Shown: positions 15,494 through 24,357, numbered from the stretch's first letter. The stretch is DNA of 64,000 nucleotides from Pukyongiella litopenaei (GCF_003008555.2 NZ_CP027665.1:1798001-1862000), one strand, 5' to 3'. Notes: generated by a model not told the origin, from the letters alone. Numbers and translations: made by a program.

Positions 15494-16969
15494 ATGCTGG
15501 ATGCAACGACCGACCTCAAATCGCTTCTGAAAGATCCCACGCTGCTGGCCACAGACGGGTATGTCGGCGGCAAGTGGATCAAGGGGGAAGGCGGCACATT
15601 CCCTGTCACCAACCCCGCGCGTGGCGATGTCATCGCCGAGGTGGCGGACCTGAGCCGTGCCCAGGTCGCGGGCGCCATTGCGCAGGCGGAACAGGCCCAG
15701 AAGGACTGGGCCGGCTGGACCGGCAAGGAACGCGCCGCCGTCCTGCGGCGCTGGTTCGACCTGATGATGGAAAACGCCGAGGATCTCGGCACCATCCTGA
15801 CCGCCGAACAGGGCAAACCGCTGGCCGAAGCGGTCGGCGAGATCGCCTATGGCGCATCGTTCATCGAGTTTTTCGGCGAACAGGCCAAACGGGTCTATGG
15901 CGAAACCATTCCCGGACACCAGCGCGACAAGCGGATCATGGTGCTGAAACAGCCCATCGGCGTCGCCGCGTCGATCACGCCGTGGAACTTTCCCAACGCG
16001 ATGATCACCCGCAAGGCGGGCCCGGCCCTGGCCGCCGGGTGCAGCTTTGTCGCGCGGCCCGCCGCGGAAACGCCGCTGTCGGCGCTGGTGCTGGGCGTGC
16101 TGGCCGAGCGCGCGGGCATCCCCGCCGGCGTGTTCAACGTGGTGCCGTCGTCGCGCGCCTCGGAAATCGGCAAGGAATTCTGCGAAAACCCCGCCGTGCG
16201 CAAGCTGACCTTTACCGGGTCGACCGAGGTGGGCCGCATCCTGCTGCGGCAGGCGGCCGACCAGGTGATGAAATGTTCGATGGAACTGGGCGGCAACGCG
16301 CCGTTCATCGTGTTCGACGACGCCGACCTGGACGCGGCGGTCGAGGGCGCGATGATGTGCAAGTTCCGCAACAACGGCCAGACCTGCGTCTGCGCCAACC
16401 GCATCTATGTGCAGGCGGGCGTCTATGACGCCTTTGCCGCGAAACTGAAGGCCGCGGTGGACAAGCTGAACGTGGGCGACGGTCTCGCCGAGGGTGTCAC
16501 CACCGGCCCGCTGATCAACCGCGACGCGGTGGACAAGGTGCAGGAACACCTGGCGGATGTCACCGCCAAGGGCGGCGCGATCCTGACTGGCGGGCTGCCG
16601 CATGATCTGGGTGGCACGTTCTTCCAGCCGACGATCGTCACCGGCGTCACGCAGGAAATGAAGGTCGCGACGGAAGAAACCTTTGGCCCGCTGGCGCCGC
16701 TGTTCCGTTTCGACGATGTGGACGAGGTAATCGCGATGGCCAACGATACCATTTTCGGTCTCGCCGCCTATTTCTACGCCAAGGACCTGTCCCGCGTCTA
16801 CAAGGTGGCCGAAATGCTGGAATACGGGATCGTCGGCGTCAATACCGGGATCATCTCGACCGAGCTGGGGCCGTTCGGCGGCATCAAGCAATCGGGGCTG
16901 GGCCGCGAGGGCAGCCATCACGGAATCGAGGATTACCTGGAGATGAAATATGTCTGCCTGTCGGTCTGA
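15494..16969 (+). CDS. gabD: Succinate-semialdehyde dehydrogenase, NADP-type (GabD)
   Basis: A 491-residue aldehyde dehydrogenase that should oxidise succinate semialdehyde to succinate, the last step of GABA use. PWNFP, FTGSTEVG, MELGGNAPF (general base Glu264) and NNGQTCVC (nucleophile Cys298 plus the Cys300 seen in GabD proteins) are present, as are the GabD-typical C-terminal ELGPFGGIKQSGLGREGS. ATG 15494 has AGGGAG upstream. Residue 188 is Arg in VARPAAETP where most of the family has Lys for cofactor binding; this is worth noting but the rest of the site is intact. It is divergent from the hydrolase at 15410. No GABA transaminase is nearby. Confidence 0.88.
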   Translation: MLDATTDLKSLLKDPTLLATDGYVGGKWIKGEGGTFPVTNPARGDVIAEVADLSRAQVAGAIAQAEQAQKDWAGWTGKERAAVLRRWFDLMMENAEDLGTILTAEQGKPLAEAVGEIAYGASFIEFFGEQAKRVYGETIPGHQRDKRIMVLKQPIGVAASITPWNFPNAMITRKAGPALAAGCSFVARPAAETPLSALVLGVLAERAGIPAGVFNVVPSSRASEIGKEFCENPAVRKLTFTGSTEVGRILLRQAADQVMKCSMELGGNAPFIVFDDADLDAAVEGAMMCKFRNNGQTCVCANRIYVQAGVYDAFAAKLKAAVDKLNVGDGLAEGVTTGPLINRDAVDKVQEHLADVTAKGGAILTGGLPHDLGGTFFQPTIVTGVTQEMKVATEETFGPLAPLFRFDDVDEVIAMANDTIFGLAAYFYAKDLSRVYKVAEMLEYGIVGVNTGIISTELGPFGGIKQSGLGREGSHHGIEDYLEMKYVCLSV

Positions 16970-17007
16970 CCGGGAGGCGGGATCGGGCGTCGGGATCGGG
17001 ACAATCC

Positions 17008-17081
17008 TGGAGCGGGTAGACGGAATCGAACCGACATAGCCTGCTTGGAAGGCAGGGGCTTTACCATTAAGCTATACCCGC
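17008..17081 (-). tRNA. tRNA-Gly (anticodon TCC)
   Basis: The reverse strand folds into a full cloverleaf: acceptor GCGGGTA pairs with TACCCGC, the anticodon stem CCTGC/GCAGG holds loop CTTCCAA with anticodon TCC (complement of bases 17047-17049), and the T-arm has GGTTCGATTCC. The discriminator is T and the 3' CCA is encoded (bases 17008-17010). No integrase or repeat of the tRNA end is seen nearby. Confidence 0.95.
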
Positions 17082-17217
17082 TCTGGGCCTGTGCTGACTA
17101 AGTCAACCGCAGCGCTCCGTCAAGCGTGAAGTCGGGGCCGCATATCGGTATGCAGGCCCCGTTTTGGCTGGCGATACTGTTTCAAAAACAACAGGTTGGC
17201 CGAGATCTGCCGCCGGG

Positions 17218-17880
17218 TCAGCTCGATGCAAAGGGCGCCGCGCTGCCCCACAATTCGCGAACCCGCGCGTCGCGCCCGCAACCCGAGCGGTAGAATTCAT
17301 AGGCCACCGATTGCCGTTTCGGCCCCGCGCGGGTCAGGACCAGCTTCTTTCCCTTGTAGTAATCCTGATGGTAGGGCTCGGCCTCGTAGAATGGGCCAGC
17401 GGGCAGGATCGGCGTGACGATCCGCTGACCCAGTTCGGCCTGCGCGGCATCCCGCACCTTGATCGCCAGCGTCTCTTCGGCATCGCCGGACACGAAGATC
17501 GCGGTGCGATAGCTGGGACCACGGTCGCAGAACTGCCCGCCCGCATCGGTGGGATCGACCGAGCGCAGGAACAAGCCCAGCAGGGTTTCCCGCGACACCA
17601 CGACCGGGTCGAAACTGATCCGGACGGCTTCGTAATGGCCGGTTCTGCCGCCGGTGACCTGCTTGTAGGTCGGGTTGGCGACATGGCCGCCGGTATAGCC
17701 GCTCACCGCCTGCTGCACGCCTTCGACCTTTTCGAAATCGGCCTCGACGCACCAGAAACAGCCGCCCGCCACCACCAGGGTGCGGGTTTCCCCGGCCCCG
17801 AGGCCATGACCCGTGGCCAGGTGGGCGAGCCCCAGCATCACCGCCAGGAGCAAGGGTTTGAGATCGAACAGTCGTTTCAT
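17218..17880 (-). CDS. msrA: Peptide-methionine (S)-S-oxide reductase, exported
   Basis: A 220-residue MsrA. The N-terminus (KRLFDLKPLLLAVMLGLAHLA) is a basic, hydrophobic signal peptide, so repair of methionine S-sulfoxides takes place in the periplasm. The catalytic motif GGCFWC is followed by the usual KVEGV..VSGYTGG, with GHYEAVRISFDP and PYHQDYY further on. ATG 17880 is chosen for its strong AAAGGAGG site; the longer frame upstream lacks one. A C-terminal Cys (YRSGCGRD) may act as resolving residue. How it is recycled is not shown; no MsrB or thioredoxin-like partner is in the window. Confidence 0.93.
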   Translation of the reverse strand: MKRLFDLKPLLLAVMLGLAHLATGHGLGAGETRTLVVAGGCFWCVEADFEKVEGVQQAVSGYTGGHVANPTYKQVTGGRTGHYEAVRISFDPVVVSRETLLGLFLRSVDPTDAGGQFCDRGPSYRTAIFVSGDAEETLAIKVRDAAQAELGQRIVTPILPAGPFYEAEPYHQDYYKGKKLVLTRAGPKRQSVAYEFYRSGCGRDARVRELWGSAAPFASS

Positions 17881-18033
17881 CGCGGACCTCCTTTGGCGCG
17901 ACCCTGACCGGCACGCGGCACACGGACAAGCCACGGAATTGCGAGGTCACGCGCAGGTGAGCCGATTTTACCGCTTGGCGGCCCCCGCCCGTGGCTCTAG
18001 CCTGCTCGAAACAACCGCCGGGGAACAGCCGAT

Positions 18034-18756
18034 ATGCGCATAGCCATGTGGTCGGGGCCACGGAACCTGTCCACCGCGATGATGTACGCCTTTGCCGCGC
18101 GCGGCGATTGCGCGGTCGTCGATGAACCGCTCTATGCCGCCTACCTGGCGCAGACGGGGCTGGACCACCCGATGCGCGAGGCCATCCTGGCCGCGCAATC
18201 CGCCGACCCGGACCGGGTCATCGGCGACCTGCTGGGCGATATCCCCGGGGGCAAGCCGCATTTCTACCAGAAACACATGTCCCAGCACATGCTGCCGGGG
18301 ATCGACCGGAGCTGGCAGGGACAGATGCGCAACGTGTTCCTGATCCGCCACCCCGCGCGGGTGATCGCCAGCTACGCCGCCAAGCGGGAAAACCCGGTCC
18401 TGGACGATATCGGGTTTCGCCAGCAGGCCGAGCTGTTCGATCTCGCCACCGCGTCGGGGGACGAACCGGTGGTGATCGACAGCCACGATATCCGCGACGA
18501 TCCCGCGACGATGCTGGAGCGGCTATGCGACGCCATCGGCCTGCCGTTCACCATCGACATGCTGCTCTGGCCGGCGGGCGGCCATCCCGCCGACGGGGTC
18601 TGGGCGGAACATTGGTATGGCGCCGTGCATCGGTCGACCGGCTTTGCCGAGCCCGAAGGCGACCTGCCCGAGATCCCCGATGCGCTGCGCCCGGTGCTGG
18701 ATGCGGCGATGCCACATTATGACCGGTTGCAGGCGGTGGCGCTGCCATTGGGCTGA
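18034..18756 (+). CDS. Sulfotransferase-like protein
   Basis: A 240-residue cytoplasmic protein. The N-terminal MWSGPRNLSTAMMYAFAARG has the position and shape of a sulfotransferase phosphosulfate loop (GPRNLSTAM), and NVFLIRHPARVIASY is a fair 3'-phosphate-binding motif (RHP..V..S). The family is annotated as sulfotransferase-like; no substrate is established. GGGGA lies ahead of the ATG. It differs clearly from the family 2 protein at 9748 (different P-loop and length). A kinase-like P-loop function cannot be ruled out. It stands alone between msrA (divergent) and hsp20 (convergent). Confidence 0.65.
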   Translation: MRIAMWSGPRNLSTAMMYAFAARGDCAVVDEPLYAAYLAQTGLDHPMREAILAAQSADPDRVIGDLLGDIPGGKPHFYQKHMSQHMLPGIDRSWQGQMRNVFLIRHPARVIASYAAKRENPVLDDIGFRQQAELFDLATASGDEPVVIDSHDIRDDPATMLERLCDAIGLPFTIDMLLWPAGGHPADGVWAEHWYGAVHRSTGFAEPEGDLPEIPDALRPVLDAAMPHYDRLQAVALPLG

Positions 18757-18759
18757 CAG

Positions 18760-18786
18760 AAAACCCCCGTGGCGGAACCACGGGGG
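18760..18786 (-). terminator. Rho-independent terminator of hsp20
   Basis: CCCCCGTGG (18764-18772) and CCACGGGGG (18778-18786) form a 9-bp stem with a 5-base loop. On the minus strand the stem is followed by TTTT (complement of 18760-18763), so it ends the hsp20 transcript. Plus-strand transcripts from 18034 reach it too, but without a T-tract. Confidence 0.75.
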
Positions 18787-18817
18787 CACGTCCCGGAAAC
18801 CGGAACCTGTCGGCGGA

Positions 18818-19282
18818 TCAGTTGACTGCTTTGGCGTCGACAACCTCGGGATTGCCCGAGCGCATGCCGGCAATCTCGATCCGGCGCGGTTTCAGCGCCT
18901 CGGGCACCTCGCGGACCAGGTCGATATGCAGCATGCCGTTTTCATGGCTGGCGCCGGTCACGCGGATATGGTCGGCCAGGGTGAAACGGCGTTCGAAGGC
19001 GCGGGTGGCGATCCCGCGGTGCAGCCAGGTGCGTTCGCCGTCCTCCTCGGCCTTGCGGGCCGCCACGACGAGGCTGTTTTCCTTGACTTCGACCGACAGG
19101 TCATCGTCCGAGAACCCGGCCACGGCAATCGAGATCCGATACCCGTCGCCAGCGGTCTTTTCGATGTTGTAGGGGGGATAGCTGGGCTGGCTGTCGGCCG
19201 TCATGGCCCGGTCCATCATGTCGGCGATCTGGTCAAAGCCGATGCTGGCACGATGCAGCGGTGCAAAATCGAATCTACGCAT
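18818..19282 (-). CDS. ibpA: Small heat-shock protein, Hsp20 (IbpA-like)
   Basis: A 154-residue alpha-crystallin-type chaperone: MRRFDFAPLHRASIGFDQI at the start, PPYNIEKTAGDGYRISIAVA opening the alpha-crystallin domain, and the C-terminal PRRIEI anchor (I-x-I type). It holds unfolding proteins for refolding by DnaK/ClpB. ATG 19282 has AGAGGAT upstream; the frame is open to 19363, but that stretch is probably the leader. A candidate RpoH promoter lies about 100 bases upstream and a terminator follows. Codon use is like the neighbours. Confidence 0.92.
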   Translation of the reverse strand: MRRFDFAPLHRASIGFDQIADMMDRAMTADSQPSYPPYNIEKTAGDGYRISIAVAGFSDDDLSVEVKENSLVVAARKAEEDGERTWLHRGIATRAFERRFTLADHIRVTGASHENGMLHIDLVREVPEALKPRRIEIAGMRSGNPEVVDAKAVN

Positions 19283-19381
19283 GTTGTCATCCTCTTGAAC
19301 GAGCGATTCACGATCTGGCCCTCCGTCATGGACGGGCCGCGGTTTGGCGCCGGAACCCTGCAAGGCATCCCGACATCACTG

Positions 19382-19409
19382 ATTTGGTGCGGATTTCGGT
19401 GGTTTCAAG
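19382..19409 (-). promoter_or_regulatory. Candidate RpoH (sigma-32) promoter of hsp20
   Basis: On the minus strand CTTGAAA (complement of 19403-19409), a 13-base spacer, then CACCAAAT (complement of 19382-19389) resemble the heat-shock consensus CTTGAAA-N11-14-CCCCATNT. It sits five bases after the protease stop and about 100 bases before the hsp20 start. Confidence 0.5.
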
Positions 19410-19414
19410 ACCCG

Positions 19415-20224
19415 TCAGGGGCGCAGAAACCGCGCGCCGGTTTCGCGCCGCGCCCCTGCCGTGACCCGGTTGACCGAGGGCGGCGGCGGCAGCGCATGGC
19501 CCTCGCCCGCCCCGAGCTGCGCATTCAGCACCGGCAGCAGCCCGGCCAGCGCGGTGCCCAGCGCCACATTGCCGCCATCGGCCTCGGCCTTGGCCGACAC
19601 CACCGACACGATGGACGGCCCGTCGACGCCATGAAGGAACACCGGCGCCCCCGAAGATCCGAAATCGACGCTGCAGGACATCACCAGGATACCCTGCTGG
19701 CGCGCCTTCACATCGCAAAGCTGCTGCAGCGATGGCGCATCGGCGCGGTCGACCGCATAGGACACCACGCCCACCTGCGCGCCCTTGCGCGGCTGGCGCG
19801 CGATCGCAAAGGGCGAGATCACGGTATTGCGGATCGGCTGCTGCAACTCGAGCAGGGCAAGATCGTAGCGCACCCGTGCAGCGGTATCGGCGGCGCCAAA
19901 GGCATAATCGGGATGGACGACCGCGCGTCGCACCTGCCGATAGGCGGCCGCACGACCGTTGCGCCAACCCGCTAGAAACTCCAGCTGCGCAGGGTCGATC
20001 CGCTCTCCGGTCCGGCGGTCGAACAGGCAATGGGCAGCCGTCAGCACCCGGTCGGGTGCGATCAGCGCCGCCGTGCAGAACCCGGAGCCGCCAATATCCA
20101 GCCGACCGACCGCATCCCAGCCGCGCCCGGACTCGAGCGTATCGAGCCGCGCCAGCCGCGAATCCGCTGCCGCAAGCGGCCCGGCAGCCATCAAGATGGC
20201 CAGGGCCGCGATCCAGCGCCACAT
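19415..20224 (-). CDS. Secreted trypsin-like serine protease
   Basis: A 269-residue chymotrypsin-fold protein with a signal peptide (WIAALAILMAAGPLAAA). His65 (TAAHC), Asp121 (YDLALL) and Ser191 form the triad. The serine motif reads GSSGAP instead of the usual GDSGGP, so the Asp before the nucleophile and the following Gly are replaced; this is seen in V8/glutamyl-type and some bacterial trypsin relatives and may alter the S1 pocket. The proline-rich C-terminus (HALPPPPSVN) is a low-complexity tail. Substrate unknown. It should act in the periplasm or outside the cell. Confidence 0.82.
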   Translation of the reverse strand: MWRWIAALAILMAAGPLAAADSRLARLDTLESGRGWDAVGRLDIGGSGFCTAALIAPDRVLTAAHCLFDRRTGERIDPAQLEFLAGWRNGRAAAYRQVRRAVVHPDYAFGAADTAARVRYDLALLELQQPIRNTVISPFAIARQPRKGAQVGVVSYAVDRADAPSLQQLCDVKARQQGILVMSCSVDFGSSGAPVFLHGVDGPSIVSVVSAKAEADGGNVALGTALAGLLPVLNAQLGAGEGHALPPPPSVNRVTAGARRETGARFLRP

Positions 20225-20302
20225 GCCGTAGTCCTTCCGATCATGCCCCCAGGATCAGCAGGTTCCGGCATATTGCGGCAAAACCGGGGCGCGGCAAAGG
20301 TA

Positions 20303-21625
20303 TTATCGCAGCACCGGCACCGCGCCTGTCGCTTTTGTGTCGCGCTCCAGCGCCGGCGGCACCGGGCCGCCCGTGGCCCAGTCCAGCAATTCGACCGTGT
20401 GGACAACCGGCACGCCGGTTCCCGAGCCGATCTGCATCATGCACCCGATATTGCCCGCGGCGATCAGGTCCGGGTTCCTTGCCTCGAGCGTGCCTATCTT
20501 GCGGTCCCTGAGCTGTGCTGAAATCTCGGGCTGCATCAGGTTGTAGGTGCCCGCGGACCCGCAACACAGATGGCTGTCGGCCGGCTCCACCACCCGGAAC
20601 CCCACCCGTTTCAGCAGGTTCTTGGGCGCGGATTTGATCTTCTGGCCATGTTGCAGCGAACAGGCCGCGTGATAGGCCACGGTCAGCCCCTTGTCGCCGC
20701 CTTCGGGAAGATCGAGCCGGGACAGTAACTCGGAAACGTCCATCGCGATGCCCGAAACCCGCGCCGCATCCGCCGCCAATTGATCGCCCCGGAACATGTG
20801 GCCGTAGTCCTTGACCGTCGTGCCGCAACCGGAGGTGTTGATCACGATGGCATCCAGCCCGCCGCCGTCCATCTCCGCCGCCCATGCACGGATGTTTCGC
20901 GCCGCGCTGGCATGGCTTTCGTCCGTTTTTCCCATGTGATGGGTCAGCGCGCCGCAACAGCCCGCGCCGTCGGCCACCACGACCTCGCAGCCCAGCCGGG
21001 TCAGCAGGCGGATGGTGGCGTCATTGATGTCGGTGTTCAGCGCCTTCTGGGCGCAACCGGTCATCAGCGCGACGCGCATGCGCCGGGCGCCGGTGGCGGC
21101 AAAGCTCTGCGGATCGTCGTTGCGGCTGACCGGCGGGATGCGTTTCGGCGCCATCGCCAGCATGGCCCGCAGCCGCGCATCCGGCATCAGCCGCGCAAAG
21201 GGCCGCGCGATCCGGGCGCCCAGCAATGCCAGCCGGAACCGGCCCGGATGGGGCAGGATACGCGCCAGCATCCAGCGCAGGGCCCGGTCCGTCCATGGCC
21301 GGTCATAGTGGTTCTCGATATAGGCGCGCGCGTGATCGATCAGGTGCATGTAATGCACGCCCGAGGGGCAGGTGGTCATGCAGGCCAGGCAGCTGAGGCA
21401 GCGATCGACATGTTTGACCGTCCGCGCATCCGGCACCCGCTCGTTCTCGAGCATGTCCTTGATCAGGTAGATGCGGCCGCGCGGGCTGTCCAGTTCATCC
21501 CCCAGCACCTGGTAGGTCGGGCATGTGGCGGTGCAGAAACCGCAATGCACGCAGGATCGCAGGATCTCGTTGGCCCGCGCCGTTCCCGGATCGCGCAGCT
21601 GCGCCTCGGTGAAACTGGTCTGCAT
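20303..21625 (-). CDS. glcF: Glycolate oxidase iron-sulfur subunit
   Basis: A 440-residue protein with two 4Fe-4S ferredoxin-type clusters at the N-terminus (CVHCGFCTATCPTY near residue 31 and CLSCLACMTTCPSGV near residue 82) and two CCG domains (GCCGALTHHMG, LCCGSAGTYN) that are heterodisulfide-reductase-like. It passes electrons from the flavin subunits to the quinone pool. It is the last gene of glcD-glcE-glcF; its ATG lies 11 bases after the glcE stop would be expected in reverse order, so here glcF follows glcE closely and transcription continues from glcE. The set converts glycolate (for example algal exudate or photorespiratory product) to glyoxylate. Confidence 0.93.
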   Translation of the reverse strand: MQTSFTEAQLRDPGTARANEILRSCVHCGFCTATCPTYQVLGDELDSPRGRIYLIKDMLENERVPDARTVKHVDRCLSCLACMTTCPSGVHYMHLIDHARAYIENHYDRPWTDRALRWMLARILPHPGRFRLALLGARIARPFARLMPDARLRAMLAMAPKRIPPVSRNDDPQSFAATGARRMRVALMTGCAQKALNTDINDATIRLLTRLGCEVVVADGAGCCGALTHHMGKTDESHASAARNIRAWAAEMDGGGLDAIVINTSGCGTTVKDYGHMFRGDQLAADAARVSGIAMDVSELLSRLDLPEGGDKGLTVAYHAACSLQHGQKIKSAPKNLLKRVGFRVVEPADSHLCCGSAGTYNLMQPEISAQLRDRKIGTLEARNPDLIAAGNIGCMMQIGSGTGVPVVHTVELLDWATGGPVPPALERDTKATGAVPVLR

Positions 21626-21636
21626 CCGCTATCCTT

Positions 21637-22794
21637 TCAGCACCGGCCCATCAGGCCCGGATTGAGTATCCCGCGCGGGTCGAATTTCGCCCGCAATCCG
21701 GCCGAAATCGCCGCCAGCGGCGCCGGTTCGGGCTGAAACACCGGCACACGCGCGCGCAGCGCATCCGATCCCCGCACCAGCGTCGCATGCCCGCCCAGCC
21801 GGGCCAGCTCATCGCGGATCGCCGCCGCGCCGCCATCGCCGGGATCGTCGTCGACCTCGACCCAGACCAAACCGCCGCCCCAATCCAGAATGGCCCGTTT
21901 CGCCAGCCCTGCCTGTTCCAGCACAGCCACCAGCACCGGCCCGTCCGAAGGCTTGACCGACACCCGCCAGACCGGGGCATCGCCGGCGGCAAAGGGCGCG
22001 ACATCCCGCACCTCGCGCCAGAGCGCCGCGCTGGCCTCGTCCCCGATCACCTGCCAGTCGCCGCCCAGCGCCGATTTCAGCGCCCCGGCGCGATACCGCA
22101 CCGAATCCGCCAGCCCCTCGATACGCACGACCGTTCGGGCCTCCGGCGCACCGCAGCCGGGCCCGAGATGCGCCGCCCCGGTGATGTCATAGGGCGAGCC
22201 CAGCGCGGCGGACAACCGGTCAACCGCCTCACCCGCATCCAGGCCCGTCGCGACCAGCGTGGCCTCGGTCTCGGGAATGGCCTGAACCTTGAACGCCACC
22301 TCGGTCAGCACGCCCAGCGTTCCGAAGGCACCCGCCATCAGCTTCACCAGGTCATAGCCGGTGACATTCTTCATCACCCGCCCGCCATTCTTCAGAACCG
22401 CGCCGCGCCCATCGACAAACCGCACGCCCAACAGGCTGTCACGGCAGGCCCCGGCCTGAATCCGGCGCGGCCCCGAGACATTCGCCGCCGCCACCCCGCC
22501 AATGGTCGGAACGCCCGCGCGGCCCAGCAGCGGTCGGTGATCCATGGGCTCGAACCCCAGCCGCTGGCCTTCGACCGCCAGTGTTTGTTCCACCTCGGCC
22601 AGCGGCGTTCCCGCCGCCGCCACCAGCGTCAGGGCGCCGGGTTCGTAGAGCGACACCCCGGCCAGTCCGGCAACCGGAAGCGGATCTCCCGCGACCGGCG
22701 CGCCGATGGGCCGGGTTCCGCCACCGACGACCCGCAGCGGCCCCGCCGCCCCCGCCACCGCCTCGGCCAGCTCTGCTTCGCTTCGCGGTTCCAT
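21637..22794 (-). CDS. glcE: Glycolate oxidase FAD-binding subunit GlcE
   Basis: A 385-residue FAD-binding (PCMH-type) subunit: EPRSEAELAEAV at the start, RVVGGGTRPIG for the pyrophosphate loop, and the YDLVKLMAGAFGTLGVLTEV block shared with GlcD. It is shorter than GlcD and lacks the C-terminal FAD-oxidase domain, as expected for GlcE. ATG 22794 is supported by AGAGGAAG; that ribosome site lies inside a 23-base sequence that recurs between grpE and mutS. The longer open frame upstream reads through the glcD end and is not used. Linked to glcD (68-base gap) and glcF (11-base gap). Confidence 0.92.
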   Translation of the reverse strand: MEPRSEAELAEAVAGAAGPLRVVGGGTRPIGAPVAGDPLPVAGLAGVSLYEPGALTLVAAAGTPLAEVEQTLAVEGQRLGFEPMDHRPLLGRAGVPTIGGVAAANVSGPRRIQAGACRDSLLGVRFVDGRGAVLKNGGRVMKNVTGYDLVKLMAGAFGTLGVLTEVAFKVQAIPETEATLVATGLDAGEAVDRLSAALGSPYDITGAAHLGPGCGAPEARTVVRIEGLADSVRYRAGALKSALGGDWQVIGDEASAALWREVRDVAPFAAGDAPVWRVSVKPSDGPVLVAVLEQAGLAKRAILDWGGGLVWVEVDDDPGDGGAAAIRDELARLGGHATLVRGSDALRARVPVFQPEPAPLAAISAGLRAKFDPRGILNPGLMGRC

Positions 22795-22797
22795 GTT

Positions 22798-22846
22798 CTT
22801 CCTCTTGCCAGAAATATCCCGGGGGTGTCGCCCGGAACGGGCGACA
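22798..22846 (-). repeat. Hairpin plus 23-mer repeat, copy A
   Basis: Read on the minus strand, a 9-bp hairpin (TGTCGCCCG-TTC-CGGGCGACA, complement of 22826-22846) is followed after 5 bases by a 23-base sequence whose core is gatatttctggcaagaggaa (complement within 22798-22820). The same 23 bases occur at 49579-49601, also behind a GC-rich hairpin and behind a stop codon in the same direction. Here it supplies the ribosome site of glcE. Confidence 0.75.
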
Positions 22847-22862
22847 GGGGGGGCAGCGCCCC

Positions 22863-24323
22863 CTAGGCCGCCGTCTGCCGTCCCGTGCGCCGTCCCGTGC
22901 GCCGCGTATCGGATACCGAAAGCGGGAACACCTTGGCCGGGTTCAGCAGCCAGTCGGGGTCGAATACGTCCTTCACCGCCATCTGCGCCTCGAGATCCGC
23001 GCCCGCATACTGGTGCAGCATCAGATCGCGTTTCTCGATCCCGACCCCATGTTCCCCGGTCAGACAGCCGCCGACCTCGACGCAAAGCTTGAGGATCTCC
23101 GCGCCAAAGGCTTCGCAGGTTTCCAGGTCGCCGGGCCGGTTGGCGTCGAACAGGATCAGCGGATGCATGTTGCCGTCCCCGGCATGGAACACGTTGGCCA
23201 CATCGAGGCCGTATTCCGCCGACATTTCACCGATACGTTTCAGCACGAAGGGCAGAGACGAGACCGGGATCGTCCCGTCGAGACACATGTAGTCGTTGAT
23301 CTGCCCCATCGCCCCGAAGGCCGATTTGCGCCCCAGCCAGATCCGGGCGCTTTCCTCCTCGGATTCGCTTTCGCGCAGTTCGACCGGGTCATGGGTCCGC
23401 GCGATCGCCATGATCCGGGCAAGCTGCGCGTCGATCTCGGCATCGCTGCCCTGAACCTCGACAATCAGCAGCGCCTCGCAATCGGGATACCCGGCCCCGG
23501 CAAAGGCTTCGCAGGCGCGGATGCAGGGGCGGTCCATGAATTCGATCGCCACCGGCAGGATCCCGGCGCGGATGATGTCGGCGACACAGGCCCCGGCCAC
23601 CTCGTTGCTGTCGAACCCCATCAGGACCGGGCGGGCGCCCTCGGGTTTGCGCAGGATCCGCAGCGTCGCCTCGGTGACGACGCCGAGCTGGCCCTCGGAG
23701 CCGCAGACCACGCCCAGCAGGTCCAGCCCGCCCGCATCCAGATGCGCCCCGCCTAGTTCGACCACCGTGCCATCCATCAGCACCATGGTCACGCCCAGCA
23801 GGTTGTTGGTGGTCACCCCGTATTTCAGGCAATGCGCGCCGCCCGAATTCATCGCCACGTTGCCCGCGATGGCACAGGCGAGCTGGCTCGACGGATCGGG
23901 CGCGTAAAAGAAATCTTCCTCCTCGACCGCACCGGAAACGCTCAGGTTGGTCCGACCGGCCTGCACCCGCACGAACCGGTTGGGATAATCGACCTCCAGC
24001 ACCCCGGTCATCCGCGCCACGCCGAGCAGAACGCAATCGGCGGTGGGCAGCGCACCACCGGCCAGCGACGTGCCCGACCCGCGCGGCACCACCGGCACGC
24101 CCTCGTCATGGCAGATGCGCAGCACCTCTGACACTTCGCGCGTCGATGCGGGCAGCACCACCACAAGCGGCGGGCACCGATAGGCGGTCAGCGCATCGCA
24201 TTCATAGGCCCGCGTTTCGGCGTCGTCATGGATCACCGCATCGGCGGGCAACACCGCCGCCAGGCGCTCCACCAGACGCGCCTTGCGGGCGACCACCGCC
24301 GGATCGGGTATCGGCATTTCCAT
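22863..24323 (-). CDS. glcD: Glycolate oxidase FAD-linked subunit GlcD
   Basis: A 486-residue FAD-dependent (S)-2-hydroxyacid dehydrogenase subunit. The FAD-binding part has VVPRGSGTSLAGGALP, AIAGNVAMNSGGAH and the C-terminal oxidase part ends with NVFHAGDGNMHPLI and LTGEHGVGIEKRDLM, where the His residues take part in FAD and substrate binding. The ATG at 24323 has AAGGAG eight bases upstream; a second ATG follows at 24317. It is the first gene of glcDEF, and a strong palindrome lies just upstream (24337-24357). D-lactate dehydrogenase is the nearest alternative, but the glcE/glcF partners decide. Confidence 0.94.
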   Translation of the reverse strand: MEMPIPDPAVVARKARLVERLAAVLPADAVIHDDAETRAYECDALTAYRCPPLVVVLPASTREVSEVLRICHDEGVPVVPRGSGTSLAGGALPTADCVLLGVARMTGVLEVDYPNRFVRVQAGRTNLSVSGAVEEEDFFYAPDPSSQLACAIAGNVAMNSGGAHCLKYGVTTNNLLGVTMVLMDGTVVELGGAHLDAGGLDLLGVVCGSEGQLGVVTEATLRILRKPEGARPVLMGFDSNEVAGACVADIIRAGILPVAIEFMDRPCIRACEAFAGAGYPDCEALLIVEVQGSDAEIDAQLARIMAIARTHDPVELRESESEEESARIWLGRKSAFGAMGQINDYMCLDGTIPVSSLPFVLKRIGEMSAEYGLDVANVFHAGDGNMHPLILFDANRPGDLETCEAFGAEILKLCVEVGGCLTGEHGVGIEKRDLMLHQYAGADLEAQMAVKDVFDPDWLLNPAKVFPLSVSDTRRTGRRTGRQTAA

Positions 24324-24336
24324 CGGCTGGCTCCTT

Positions 24337-24357
24337 TTGGTAAAAATATATTACCAA
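24337..24357. promoter_or_regulatory. Candidate operator upstream of glcD
   Basis: TTGGTAA (24337-24343) and TTACCAA (24351-24357) are perfect inverted repeats around an AT-only 7-base centre. It overlaps the glcD leader 14 bases before the ATG, in the 79-base gap shared with the divergent gene at 24403. TTGGT/ACCAA half-sites are typical of GntR/FadR-type regulators such as GlcC and PdhR, but those usually have a shorter centre. No regulator gene is nearby. Confidence 0.55.

Noticed and set aside
17008-17217. tRNA-Gly as an integration site of an island
   Set aside because: No integrase, no repeat of the tRNA 3' end, and flanking genes look native in composition.
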